DNA from: Corynebacterium sp.
GTDB taxonomy: Bacteria; Actinomycetota; Actinomycetes; Mycobacteriales; Mycobacteriaceae
Direction of reading: 5' to 3'
Assembly: GCF_022712275.1 (NCBI RefSeq)
Contig: NZ_JALAGU010000033.1
Span: forward strand, 62,001 to 126,000
Length of the DNA stretch: 64,000 nucleotides
A program made the position numbers and the translations under genes. Positions 25,992 through 33,481 of this stretch are shown one piece after another; the stretch's first letter is position 1, and each line of letters opens with the position of its first letter. The notes beneath the pieces were generated by a model. It was not told where the DNA came from, did not search any database, and saw only the letters and a program-made list of their open reading frames with translations.

Positions 25992-26650
25992 GCACTAGCG
26001 TGGGTGTCATGGACCAGACCGCTGACCCCGCCGTCCTGTTCGACGCCTGGATGGTGGAGTTCCGCGCCCTCATCGCCGAGGACGCCGGGCTGACCTGGCC
26101 GCCGACGTCCACAGACCTCTCGGAGGTACCGCCGGTGCTCATGACGCTTGCCACGGTCGGTCCCGACGGCTACCCGCGGACCCGGAATGTCATGGTGAGC
26201 CGGACGGACGCCGGCCAGATCTTCTTCCACACCGACTCACACTCGGAGAAGGTGCGGCATCTGGAGTCGAACCCGAAGGTCTCGCTCACCGTTCTCGCCG
26301 CCGACCGGTCGAAGCAGGTCACCGTTGTGGGAGACGCTGTCCGGTCGACACCGGGCGAGGAGGCGGAGGCTTTCGCTGCGCGTTCCCGCTACCTGCAGCT
26401 GCTCGCCTGGCTCAGCGACCGGGACCTGGCCGAGAAGCCGGCGGAGGAACGGCACCGGGAGTGGGCGCAGTTCAGCGCTGAAAACCCTGACCTGGCGTCC
26501 TGTCCGCCGGAGACCTGGGCCGGCTTCGCCGTGGTCCCCCGGGAGTACCTGTTCTGGACCGCCGACAGTGACGGGCCCTCGCAGCGGGTGCACTATGTGT
26601 GCGCTGAGAATTCAGTGAACGGCTGGACCACTGAGGTGCTCCCGGGCTGA
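25988..26650 (+). CDS. pyridoxamine 5'-phosphate oxidase-like flavoprotein
   Basis: A 220-residue protein with the PdxH fold. VPPVLMTLATVGPDGYPRTRNVMV and IFFHTDSHSEKVRHLESNP are the FMN-binding strands, SRYLQLLAWLSDRD the middle helix, and RVHY near the C-terminus replaces the PLP-contact region of true PdxH. That and the operon context make a pathway-specific FMN enzyme or flavin reductase more likely than vitamin B6 synthesis. Starts in the creatininase stop (ATGA) and ends the operon; palindrome copy C follows at 26676. Confidence 0.75.
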   Translation: MSTSVGVMDQTADPAVLFDAWMVEFRALIAEDAGLTWPPTSTDLSEVPPVLMTLATVGPDGYPRTRNVMVSRTDAGQIFFHTDSHSEKVRHLESNPKVSLTVLAADRSKQVTVVGDAVRSTPGEEAEAFAARSRYLQLLAWLSDRDLAEKPAEERHREWAQFSAENPDLASCPPETWAGFAVVPREYLFWTADSDGPSQRVHYVCAENSVNGWTTEVLPG

Positions 26651-26675
26651 ATCCACCTCGGACCACCCGTCGCCA

Positions 26676-26746
26676 TGTCCGCATCACGCAGTGTGAGGCT
26701 GTTCTGACATGGCCCGCAGCGACCTCAGGCTGCGTGATGCCGACAC
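26676..26746. repeat. dispersed intergenic palindrome, copy C
   Basis: GTCCGCATCACGCAG and CTGCGTGATGCCGACA form the outer arms, GTGAGGCT and GACCTCA the inner landmarks. It begins 26 bases after the stop of the PNPOx-like gene, a terminator-like position at the end of a seven-gene operon. Confidence 0.82.
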
Positions 26747-26750
26747 CTGC

Positions 26751-26810
26751 TCCGTGACGCCCCCTGACGCCCCCTGACGCCCCGTGACGCTCCATGACGC
26801 TCCGTGACTG
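26751..26810. repeat. six tandem 10-bp repeats (YCCNTGACGC)
   Basis: Six consecutive 10-base units read TCCGTGACGC, CCCCTGACGC (twice), CCCGTGACGC, TCCATGACGC and TCCGTGACTG. TGACG recurs every 10 bases, so it faces one side of the helix. The block sits upstream of the second leader element and may be a cooperative protein-binding site or simple slippage. Confidence 0.7.
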
Positions 26811-26860
26811 CCGGGAAACGTGCCGGAAACTCCCGGCCCGTAGCCTCGTCACAGTCAGCG

Positions 26861-26890
26861 AGAACAAGCAAGAACGAGCAAGAACGAGCA
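26861..26890. repeat. three tandem 10-bp repeats (AGAACRAGCA)
   Basis: AGAACAAGCA, AGAACGAGCA and AGAACGAGCA follow one another exactly, with CGGACAACCA as a degenerate fourth unit. It has the same period as the block at 26751-26810 but an unrelated sequence, and ends 14 bases before the leader element. Confidence 0.7.
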
Positions 26891-26904
26891 CGGACAACCA
26901 CATA

Positions 26905-26986
26905 GCCGCGGTGCACGACCGTTGCCTTTCCCCGTCGGCAAGCGCAGGAGGGGCACAAGAGAGCATTCCTGCACACCGCCGACTGA
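26905..26986 (+). promoter_or_regulatory. conserved structured leader element, copy 2 (candidate riboswitch)
   Basis: Copy 2 of the element at 19230-19330. GCGGTGCACGACCGTTG (26908-26924) is identical to copy 1, and the 3' block CACAAGAGAGCATTCCTG plus CACACCGCCGACTG (26954-26985) differs at one base. GCGGTG (26908-26913) pairs with CACCGC (26974-26979). The middle is shorter and unrelated in sequence but still pairs, CCTTTCC (26925-26931) with GGAGGGG (26947-26953). The ATG of an amidohydrolase gene is 54 bases downstream, much closer than in copy 1. Confidence 0.65.
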
Positions 26987-27039
26987 CCGTCAACTGACAT
27001 GTCACTGACCCCAGCCGGACCCAGGAGGTTCCATCTGCC

Positions 27040-28446
27040 ATGAGCACGCTCTTCACCGACGCCGTCATCATCCCCGTCGACCCCGCCCAGCCCCGCTGGT
27101 TCCGCGGCTGGCTCTCCGTCGACGACGAAGGACGCATCAGCGGTCTCGGTGAAGGTGCACCGGACCAGGCGACCATCGAAGCTGCCGACACCCTCGTCAA
27201 CGTCGAGGGCGCCTTCCTCGCACCCGGGTACATCTCCGCGCACAGCCACATCTACACCGGCGGCATGCGCGGCATCGCCCACACCGAACCGCTGTACACC
27301 TGGGTCACGCAGAACTCCGCGATGCTCGCCGAGGCAGACCCGGAGATCATGTACTGGCTCTCCCGCGCCGGTGGACTCGACCACCTCGCCGCGGGTGTGA
27401 CCAGCGTCTACAACTTCACCCAGTCGCGCGTGGTGTGCCGGTTCGACTACGCATCCTCCACGCTGAAGGCGGTGAAGGTCCACGACCCGGACTTCGTCAC
27501 CCGCCAGATCGACGGCGTGGCGGACGCCGGTATCCGGTTCGTCACCTCGGTACGCGTCGACGACGAGCAGCTTCCCGAGGCGGACGCCGTCGCCGGATTC
27601 GACGCCGCGATGTCCCACCTGACCACCATCGACGCCAAGACCCCGGCGCTGAACCTGGGCGGCTCCGTCTACGGCGCGGTGCAGTGGGCGTCCGGCCGAC
27701 GGACCGCCGAGCTGGAGAAGGAGCTGATGGCGAAGTGGGCGATCACCAACCAGGCACACTTCGTGGAGACCGCCGAGCAGATCGAGATCCAGCAGGCGAA
27801 GTTCGACTGGTACGACGACGCCGGTGTGCTCGGCACCGACTTCGCCTTCGGGCACTTCGTCCACCCGACCGAGCGGATGGTGGACCGGGTGGTGGAGTCC
27901 GGCACATCGGTGGTGTGGCAGGCGATGTCCAACGGACGGCTCGGCTCCGGCATCGCCGACATCACCGGGCTGCTGGCGAAGGACGTGACCGTGGGTATGG
28001 GTGTCGACGACCAGTCCTGCACGGACACCTCCGACCCCTTCGAGAACATGCGCACCGGACTGTTCACCCAGCGTGCGGTCCATTCGGACGCCTCAATCAT
28101 GTCAGTGGACCAGGTGCTGCACCTGCACACCCTGGGCTCGGCATCCTCGATCGGAGTGGCGGACAAGGTGGGTTCGCTGACGGTCGGCAAGTACGCCGAC
28201 CTGGTGGTCGTCGATCCGCGGCACCCGGCGACCGGTCCGGTGTGGGACCCGGTGGCGACCTACGTTCTGGCCTGCGGGCTGCGACACCTGCGCCGGGTAT
28301 ACGTCGGCGGCAAGGTCGCCTTCGACGCGGACCTGCCCGGTGGTGTGACCGGTGCCGACGGCGTGACCTACGACGAAGTCAACCGGGCCGCCGACGAGGG
28401 CATGGTCCGCTCCGCCGTCGCCGGCGGATTCACCCCGGCGTACTGA
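27040..28446 (+). CDS. amidohydrolase (TRZ/ATZ-like deaminase)
   Basis: A 468-residue metal-dependent hydrolase. SAHSHIYTGGMRG gives the first metal ligands H68 and H70; NQAHFVETAEQIE, FGHFVHPTERM and GMGVDDQSCTDTSD supply the later ones, the last with the catalytic Asp. The HSH in place of HxH with the usual D/N context resembles atrazine-chlorohydrolase relatives and some guanine/8-oxoguanine deaminases. It stands alone behind leader copy 2; the next gene, clpP, starts 95 bases on and is functionally unrelated. Same control element as the operon at 19.5 kb implies a related substrate. Confidence 0.83.
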   Translation: MSTLFTDAVIIPVDPAQPRWFRGWLSVDDEGRISGLGEGAPDQATIEAADTLVNVEGAFLAPGYISAHSHIYTGGMRGIAHTEPLYTWVTQNSAMLAEADPEIMYWLSRAGGLDHLAAGVTSVYNFTQSRVVCRFDYASSTLKAVKVHDPDFVTRQIDGVADAGIRFVTSVRVDDEQLPEADAVAGFDAAMSHLTTIDAKTPALNLGGSVYGAVQWASGRRTAELEKELMAKWAITNQAHFVETAEQIEIQQAKFDWYDDAGVLGTDFAFGHFVHPTERMVDRVVESGTSVVWQAMSNGRLGSGIADITGLLAKDVTVGMGVDDQSCTDTSDPFENMRTGLFTQRAVHSDASIMSVDQVLHLHTLGSASSIGVADKVGSLTVGKYADLVVVDPRHPATGPVWDPVATYVLACGLRHLRRVYVGGKVAFDADLPGGVTGADGVTYDEVNRAADEGMVRSAVAGGFTPAY

Positions 28447-28541
28447 GCATCCCTACCGGGGCGGGTGATCCGCTGACAGCGGATCCGCTCCAGGCAGCAT
28501 GGCCTTGTCGGCGCGTCCTCCCAGGTCGCAGGGTGGACGCC

Positions 28542-29171
28542 ATGTCAGAGAACACACCCGACCCCACCCGAATCCTGGACGCCGAGATCTACCGCGACCT
28601 CTTCGAACGACGCACCGTCGTCCTCGGCGACGCCCTCGAACAGGACACCTCCAACCGACTCTGCGCCTCGGTCCTGCTCCTGTCTGCCCGTGATCCTCAG
28701 GCGGACATCGCCCTGCTCATCAATTCCCCCGGCGGCTCGGTGCCGGGGATGCTCGCCATCCGCGACTGTCTGCGCGGCATCCCCAACGACGTCGCCACCG
28801 TCAACCTCGGTATGGCCTACAGTGCGGGCCAGTTCCTGCTGTCAGCCGGGACGCCGGGCAAGCGCTACGCCCTGCCACACTCCAAGGTGCTGCTGCACCA
28901 GGGGTCCGGCGGGATCGGCGGCACCGCACAGGACATCGAGATCCAGGCTGCGGACATCGCCCATACCCGCGATACCGTGCTCGGCTGCATCGCCGACGAC
29001 ACCGGACGCCCGCTCGAGCAGGTCACCAGGGACTCGCTGCGCGACCGCTGGTTCACCGCCGAGGAGGCGAAGGAGTACGGATTCATCGACCACATCGTGC
29101 CTGACCTGGAATTCCTCATCGGACCCGGCGCACTCACCGCCCGCCGTTCCCGGCTCGGGCTGGGGGCGTGA
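28542..29171 (+). CDS. clpP: ClpP-family protease subunit, catalytically intact
   Basis: A 209-residue serine peptidase subunit. The triad is complete: S94 in MAYSAGQFLL, H119 in VLLHQG and D168 in LRDRWFTAEEA. INSPGGSVPG matches the family's substrate-binding Gly-rich segment. ClpP rings degrade proteins unfolded by ClpX or ClpC. ATG at 28542 is used; GTG 28533 is possible. It is followed within a few bases by a triad-less homologue and then by a convergent XRE regulator, the arrangement of accessory clpP pairs, and is distinct from the essential clpP1P2 operon expected elsewhere. Confidence 0.88.
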   Translation: MSENTPDPTRILDAEIYRDLFERRTVVLGDALEQDTSNRLCASVLLLSARDPQADIALLINSPGGSVPGMLAIRDCLRGIPNDVATVNLGMAYSAGQFLLSAGTPGKRYALPHSKVLLHQGSGGIGGTAQDIEIQAADIAHTRDTVLGCIADDTGRPLEQVTRDSLRDRWFTAEEAKEYGFIDHIVPDLEFLIGPGALTARRSRLGLGA

Positions 29172-29173
29172 CC

Positions 29174-29767
29174 ATGACCAGCTACCCGATCCCCTATGTC
29201 ACCACCTCCACCCCGACCGGTGAGAAGACGGTCGACATCTACAGTCGCCTGCTCGATGAACGCATCGTCTACCTGGGCACACCCGTCGATGACGGCGTGG
29301 CGAACGCGGTCATTGCGCAGTTGCTGCACCTGGAGAGCGAGAGCGCGGACGCCCCGGTCTCGCTGTACATCAACTCCCCCGGCGGTTCGCTGTCGGCGAC
29401 GATGGCGATCGTCGACTGCATGGAATTCATCGGGCCGCAGGTGGAGACGACCTGTGTCGGCCAGGCTGTCGCGTCTGCTGCACTGCTGCTGGCCGCCGGT
29501 ACGCCGGGCCACCGCGCGATCCTGCACCACGGGCGGGTGGTCCTGGCCGCACCCGTCACCGAGGGAGGACGCGGCACCATTCCGGATCTCATCATCGAGG
29601 CCGAGGAGATGGAGCGGATCCGTCGGCTGCAGGAGTCGGTGCTGGCGTCCCACTGCGGTCGCACCGCGGACCAGGTCAGGGAGGACACGGAGCGGCAGCT
29701 GGTGCTCGCCCCGGATGCCGCGGTCGACTACGGGATCGTCGACAGGGTGCTCACGCAGCGCACATGA
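29174..29767 (+). CDS. ClpP-like subunit lacking the catalytic triad (ClpR-like)
   Basis: A 197-residue ClpP homologue. INSPGGSLSATMAIVDCM and the C-terminal DYGIVDRVL align over the whole ClpP core, but all three catalytic positions are replaced. GQAVASAALLL puts Ala100 at the nucleophile position (a Ser is one residue later), VVLAAP puts Ala125 at the His position, and TERQLVL puts Gln175 at the Asp position. It should therefore be a structural or regulatory ring subunit paired with the intact ClpP upstream. GTG 29168, overlapping the previous stop, or ATG 29174 is the start; GGGGG before it favours 29174. Confidence 0.85.
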   Translation: MTSYPIPYVTTSTPTGEKTVDIYSRLLDERIVYLGTPVDDGVANAVIAQLLHLESESADAPVSLYINSPGGSLSATMAIVDCMEFIGPQVETTCVGQAVASAALLLAAGTPGHRAILHHGRVVLAAPVTEGGRGTIPDLIIEAEEMERIRRLQESVLASHCGRTADQVREDTERQLVLAPDAAVDYGIVDRVLTQRT

Positions 29768-30038
29768 GGACGGCCCCGCCGGTGCCGGTGGTCGTGGCAG
29801 GGGACGTCGGCGCCCAGGACCGGATCGCGCCACGGGTGAGCTCGAAGGAGGACTTCCCCAGTGCCCCGGCCACCGCCTCGAGCATCTCCGACGACGGGTC
29901 CTTCATGCCCCGTTCGAGTTCAGAGAGGTACTGCGGCGAGATCCCGGCACGGTCGGCGGTGTCCCTGAGACGTTCTTTCCTGGCGGTGCGGTGCCGTGGC
30001 AGGAGGATGTCGGCATCACGCAGCCTGAGGGCGCTCAA
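29751..30038 (-). CDS. XRE-family regulator (ClgR/PopR-like HTH)
   Basis: A 95-residue protein with one helix-turn-helix domain. RLRDTADRAGISPQYLSELERG and KDPSSEMLEAVAGALG are nearly a consensus for the ClgR/PopR group that controls clp genes in actinobacteria. The gene is convergent to and overlaps the ClpR-like gene by 17 bases. Residues 1-11 (MSALRLRDADI) are encoded by palindrome copy D, so the first helix of the domain is built partly on a mobile-looking repeat. No ribosome-binding site or other start is apparent. It may be functional or may have lost its original N-terminus. Confidence 0.65.
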   Translation of the reverse strand: MSALRLRDADILLPRHRTARKERLRDTADRAGISPQYLSELERGMKDPSSEMLEAVAGALGKSSFELTRGAIRSWAPTSPATTTGTGGAVLMCAA

Positions 30039-30080
30039 GCCCCCTCGCCAACGACCTCAGGGCGCGTACTGCGGACATGC
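30008..30080. repeat. dispersed intergenic palindrome, copy D
   Basis: GTCGGCATCACGCAG and GCGCGTACTGCGGACAT are the outer arms; the right arm is the most diverged of the six copies. The left part lies inside the 5' end of the XRE gene. Confidence 0.78.
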
Positions 30081-30125
30081 CGGGGTGTCTCCCTGAAAAC
30101 AAGTGCAGACCGGGACCGGTACGGA

Positions 30126-30131
30126 TAGGCT
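30126..30131 (+). promoter_or_regulatory. -10 box upstream of the nitronate monooxygenase-like gene
   Basis: TAGGCT at 30126-30131, the same hexamer seen before two leaderless genes in this window, lies 35 bases before GTG 30167. Here AAGGAG (30155-30160) provides a normal ribosome-binding site. Confidence 0.4.
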
Positions 30132-30166
30132 CACCTTCATCGATGTAGTCAACCAAGGAGCCCTCC

Positions 30167-31150
30167 GTGCCACTTCCTCCCGTTCTGCAGTCACCGCTGT
30201 CCGTGCCCGTGGTGGCGTCCCCCATGTTCATCGCGTCCTCCCCGGAGCTCGTCATCGCGCAGTGCACGTCCGGGATCATCGGTTCCTTCCCGGCGCTCAA
30301 TGCGCGCCCCGCCGAGAAGCTGGACGAGTGGCTCACCCGGATCGAGGAAGGCATCGCCGCTTTCCAGGAGGAGAATCCCGACGCCGTGGTCGCGCCGTTC
30401 GCGGTGAACCAGATCGTCCACCACTCCAACGACCGCCTCCGGCAGGACATGGCGACGATCGTGAAGCACAAGGTACCGATCGTCATCACCTCACTCGGTG
30501 TCGTCCCGGAGATCAACGAGGCTGTCCACTCCTACGGCGGCATCGTCCTGCACGACGTGATCAAGAACCGCCACGCACAGAAGGCAGTTGAAGGCGGAGC
30601 GGACGGCATCATCGCCGTCGCCGCCGGAGCCGGCGGACATGCGGGCAGCCAGTCGCCGTTCGCGCTGCTCAACGAAATCCGCCAGTGGTTCGACGGCCCA
30701 CTGCTGCTGTCCGGGGCGATCTCACACGGGCGCTCCATCTTCGCCGCCCTGGCCGCCGGCGCGGACTTCGCCTACATCGGTTCGCCGTTCCTGGCCACCC
30801 CGGAGGCGAACACCGTCGACGACTACAAGCAGATGATCGTCGACAGCAACGCCTCCGACGTCATCTACAGCAACCTGTTCACCGGTGTCCACGGTAACTA
30901 CCTGCGTGGGAGCATCGAGAAGGCAGGCCTGGACGCGGACAACCTGCCGGAATCCGACCCCTCGAAGATGAACTTCGGCTCCGGCGGCGGGAACGACGCC
31001 AAGGCGTGGAAAGACATCTGGGGCTGCGGCCAGGGCATCGGCTCCATCACCGGGATCCAGCCCGCCGCGGACCTCATCGCACAGTTCAAGGACGAGTTCC
31101 GGGCCGCGGTGGACGCGTTCGACGAGAAGGTGCGTGTCCGGCAGCTGTAG
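30167..31150 (+). CDS. nitronate monooxygenase-like FMN enzyme
   Basis: A 327-residue TIM-barrel flavoprotein of the 2-nitropropane dioxygenase/NPD family. PLLLSGAISHGRSIFAALAAGADFAYIGSPFLATPE is the FMN phosphate-binding region, and GADGIIAVAAGAGGHAG holds the conserved active-site His. Members oxidise nitronates or act as NADH:quinone reductases and enoyl-type reductases. The start is GTG 30167 with AAGGAG upstream. It appears monocistronic. The next gene, a Nudix remnant on the other strand, is convergent. Confidence 0.87.
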   Translation: MPLPPVLQSPLSVPVVASPMFIASSPELVIAQCTSGIIGSFPALNARPAEKLDEWLTRIEEGIAAFQEENPDAVVAPFAVNQIVHHSNDRLRQDMATIVKHKVPIVITSLGVVPEINEAVHSYGGIVLHDVIKNRHAQKAVEGGADGIIAVAAGAGGHAGSQSPFALLNEIRQWFDGPLLLSGAISHGRSIFAALAAGADFAYIGSPFLATPEANTVDDYKQMIVDSNASDVIYSNLFTGVHGNYLRGSIEKAGLDADNLPESDPSKMNFGSGGGNDAKAWKDIWGCGQGIGSITGIQPAADLIAQFKDEFRAAVDAFDEKVRVRQL

Positions 31151-31195
31151 CTCTACGCCGGCCCGCCGGGGAGGCATGACTTCACTGACGCTGCC

Positions 31196-31736
31196 TTATT
31201 CTCCCCGGATTTTTCCGAGGTGTACCGCAGCCATGCCGAGTGCGGCGATGGTCTCCCCGTCGGTGATAACGGTGCCGACCATCGCCAACAGTGCCCTCAC
31301 TGCCACCAGAACCGGACTGCGCCCGCAGGCCGCGGGCGATGAACACCGTCTCCGGTGCGACGCAGATCCCGTTGAGGGCGTTCATCGTTCCGGTCTGCGT
31401 CCACTCGTCCGCCTCGAACCCGGTCTCCACCAGCAGTTCCCGACGTGCGGCCGCCAGAGCGTCCTGCCCGTCTGTGCCGCCCGAGACCACCTCGAGGGAT
31501 CTCCCGACGGTGCACCGGTCGATATCGACCATGAGGACGCGGTCGTCCTCGTCGAGAGCGATGATGATGACTGCGGGGTTGCGTAGTTCGACGACACCGT
31601 AGATGCCGTCGGCACCATCGGGACGCACCACCTCGTCCTCACGGACCCGGATCCACGGATTCCCGTAGGCGAACTGCGAGGATGTGGTGGCTCAGGCTGA
31701 CGTGGAGCCTTGCGCTGTATCCGTACGCTCACTCAT
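31196..31736 (-). pseudogene. broken Nudix hydrolase (ADP-ribose pyrophosphatase-like)
   Basis: Reading on the minus strand from ATG 31736, the frame gives 14 residues and an in-frame TGA. The same frame then resumes with SSQFAYGNPWIRVREDEVVR, typical of ADP-ribose pyrophosphatase N-termini. The Nudix box is degenerate (GGTDGQDALAAARREL, then LVETGF), one residue short of the canonical spacing. After FIARGLRA the homology moves to another frame (ITDGETIAALGMAAVHLG, ending at 31196). A premature stop plus a frameshift or small deletion indicates a pseudogene; a shortened product from GTG 31631 is possible but would lack the C-terminus. Confidence 0.65.
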
Positions 31737-31767
31737 GCGGGCCAGCCTACGACGTCGCACCAGGGCA

Positions 31768-31839
31768 TGTAGGCATCACGCAGTCTGAGGCTGTCTGGGA
31801 CCCCTCGTGAGCGACCTCACGCTGCGTGTTGCCGACATG
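31768..31839. repeat. dispersed intergenic palindrome, copy E
   Basis: GTAGGCATCACGCAG and CTGCGTGTTGCCGACAT are the outer arms, with CTGAGGCTG and GCGACCTCA inside. It is the only copy in a divergent intergenic region, directly upstream of the -10 box at 31867. Confidence 0.8.
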
Positions 31840-31866
31840 CCCTGCCAGCGTCCCGAGCCGAACGCC

Positions 31867-31872
31867 TAGGCT
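31867..31872 (+). promoter_or_regulatory. -10 box of a probably leaderless promoter
   Basis: TAGGCT ends seven bases before the ATG at 31880, and no Shine-Dalgarno sequence is present. The geometry is identical to 1261-1273 and 56547-56559. Confidence 0.5.
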
Positions 31873-31879
31873 GTGGACC

Positions 31880-32971
31880 ATGCGCATCACCGTCATCGGG
31901 GCCGGCGTCACCGGCCTGTCCTGTGCCCTTGAACTCGCCGGAGCCGGTCATGAGGTGACTGTCGTCGCCGACCACGGCCCCGGGGACACCGTCTCCGCCC
32001 GCGCCGGCGCACTCTGGTTCCCCTACGACGTCACTGTCGAGAATGCCCCTGAACTGGAGAAGCGCTCCCTGATCAGGTTCGTCGAGCTGGCAGACCAGGC
32101 CGAGGCCGCGCAGTCCGGGGGCGCGGATGACGTCACCGACGACATCGCCCCGGTCGAGATGCGCCGCGGCTTCCTCCGTGAGCGCCTCGACCCGCCGGAC
32201 CGCTCCTGGGTCCCGACCGTCACCGACGTTCTCGGCGAGGACGCCGTGACCGAGGTCGAGCGGGAAGGTACACGAGGAACCGAGCGGGGTGTCGAGACGA
32301 CCCTGCCGATGATCATGACCCCGACCTACCTGGCCTGGCTCATGGACTCCTGCCGGATCGCCGGTGTGGCGTTCCGGTGGAAGACGGTGGAATCCCTCGA
32401 ACTGCTGGTCACAGGCTCCTACAACACCGCTCCCCCGGAGGCGGTCGTGATCTGCGCCGGCATCCGTGGCGGTGAGCTGCTGGGTGGGGACGACGAGATC
32501 ACTCCGGTCCGCGGGCAGGTCATCGTCTTCGCCAACGGCACCGACGACGGCACCGACGATGACGAAGGAGAAGAAGGAGACGCGAACGGGACAGGAGACA
32601 GCGGCCCCGTCCTCACCGACTGGTACGTCGACGACGATGATCCGGCGAACATGACCTATATCTTCCCCCGCGTGGACGACATCGTCGTCGGTGGTGTCGC
32701 CGAGGTCGGGAACTGGAACGAGGATCCGGACGCGGAGACCGCCGAAGCGATCCTCGCCCGGGCAGAGGCCCTGGTCCCGGCACTGAAGGAGCTGCCGATC
32801 CTCGGTCACGGCGCAGGGCTGCGTCCTTCCCGGTCCACCCTGCGCATCGAGCAGGTCGACACCGACGAGGTGAACATCCCGGTCATCGCCGCCTACGGAC
32901 ACGGCGGAGCTGGCGTGACCCTGAGCTGGGGCACCGCCGAGCGCGTCGCGGAGATGGTGGACGCACTGTAG
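31880..32971 (+). CDS. D-amino-acid oxidase-family flavoprotein
   Basis: A 363-residue FAD enzyme of the DAO family. GAGVTGLS (7-14) is the FAD Rossmann motif, AGALWFPY (near 55) the conserved FAD/substrate segment, and GHGGAGVTLSWGTAERVAEM the C-terminal signature. It oxidises a D-amino acid to the keto acid with ammonia and peroxide. Residues about 218-238 hold an Asp/Glu/Gly-rich insertion (DDGTDDDEGEEGD) not typical of the family. The upstream in-frame codon at 31826 is rejected because it overlaps the palindrome and lacks a promoter; 31880 fits a leaderless start. Confidence 0.87.
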   Translation: MRITVIGAGVTGLSCALELAGAGHEVTVVADHGPGDTVSARAGALWFPYDVTVENAPELEKRSLIRFVELADQAEAAQSGGADDVTDDIAPVEMRRGFLRERLDPPDRSWVPTVTDVLGEDAVTEVEREGTRGTERGVETTLPMIMTPTYLAWLMDSCRIAGVAFRWKTVESLELLVTGSYNTAPPEAVVICAGIRGGELLGGDDEITPVRGQVIVFANGTDDGTDDDEGEEGDANGTGDSGPVLTDWYVDDDDPANMTYIFPRVDDIVVGGVAEVGNWNEDPDAETAEAILARAEALVPALKELPILGHGAGLRPSRSTLRIEQVDTDEVNIPVIAAYGHGGAGVTLSWGTAERVAEMVDAL

Positions 32972-32983
32972 GTCAGCCGCTGA

Positions 32984-33457
32984 TCAGGCCGAAGGTTCCC
33001 CGAGCAGCAGCACGAGGAACTCGCAGAGGACGCCGGGCTTCACGGTGCCGTCCCCACCGTCGATCTCCAGGGTGAGCTCAAGGGTGACCAGCGTGCCGGA
33101 ACCCTTGGGGGTGACATCGGCGAGCAGGGCGTGGGCGCGGATCCGGTCGCCGACGTGCACCGGGACGGGGAAGCGCGCCTTGTTCAGCCCGTAGTTGATC
33201 AGTGCGGGCCAGGCGGAGAAGTCGAAGGTCTCCCCGGCCAGGGTCGGCAGGTACGAGAGGCTGAGGAAGCCGTGGGCGATGGGTCCGCCGAAGGGGCCGG
33301 CGTCCGCCCGCTCCTTGTCGACGTGGATCCACTGGTGGTCGTCGATGGCGTCCGCCATGGTGTTGACCCGCTCCTGGGTCATGGTGGTCCAGTCGGTGAC
33401 GCCGAGGTCCTCGCCCTTCGCGGCGGTCAGTTCCTCGGTGCTGGTGAAGCTGCGCAT
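32984..33457 (-). CDS. MaoC-like (R)-specific enoyl-CoA hydratase
   Basis: A 157-residue hot-dog-fold hydratase. The catalytic motif is in DDHQWIHVDKERADAGPFGGPIAHGFLSLS, with the family's Asp and His (DxxxxH). It adds water to trans-2-enoyl-CoA to give (R)-3-hydroxyacyl-CoA. It is second in a two-gene minus-strand operon, 24 bases after the acyl-CoA dehydrogenase, which makes the enoyl-CoA. Beta-oxidation of a particular acyl chain is the likely role. GGAGACTCC precedes the ATG. Confidence 0.9.
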   Translation of the reverse strand: MRSFTSTEELTAAKGEDLGVTDWTTMTQERVNTMADAIDDHQWIHVDKERADAGPFGGPIAHGFLSLSYLPTLAGETFDFSAWPALINYGLNKARFPVPVHVGDRIRAHALLADVTPKGSGTLVTLELTLEIDGGDGTVKPGVLCEFLVLLLGEPSA

Positions 33458-33481
33458 GGAGTCTCCCGGGTGGTTGAAAGG

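Larger units (their letters stand above)
26651..27039 (+). other. 389-base non-coding region upstream of an amidohydrolase
   Basis: No gene is seen. In order it holds palindrome copy C, two blocks of 10-bp tandem repeats, and the second copy of the structured leader, all listed separately. TAGCCT (26851-26856) is the only weak -10 candidate I noticed, and it would put both the second repeat block and the leader element in the transcript. Confidence 0.5.

Noticed and set aside
25988..26650. Calling the PNPOx-like gene pdxH
   Set aside because: The fold matches, but the substrate-contact region and the catabolic operon context do not support vitamin B6 synthesis.
26751..26890. Short direct repeats that might be read as a CRISPR array
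   Set aside because: Units are 10 bp and contiguous with no spacers, and no cas gene is present.
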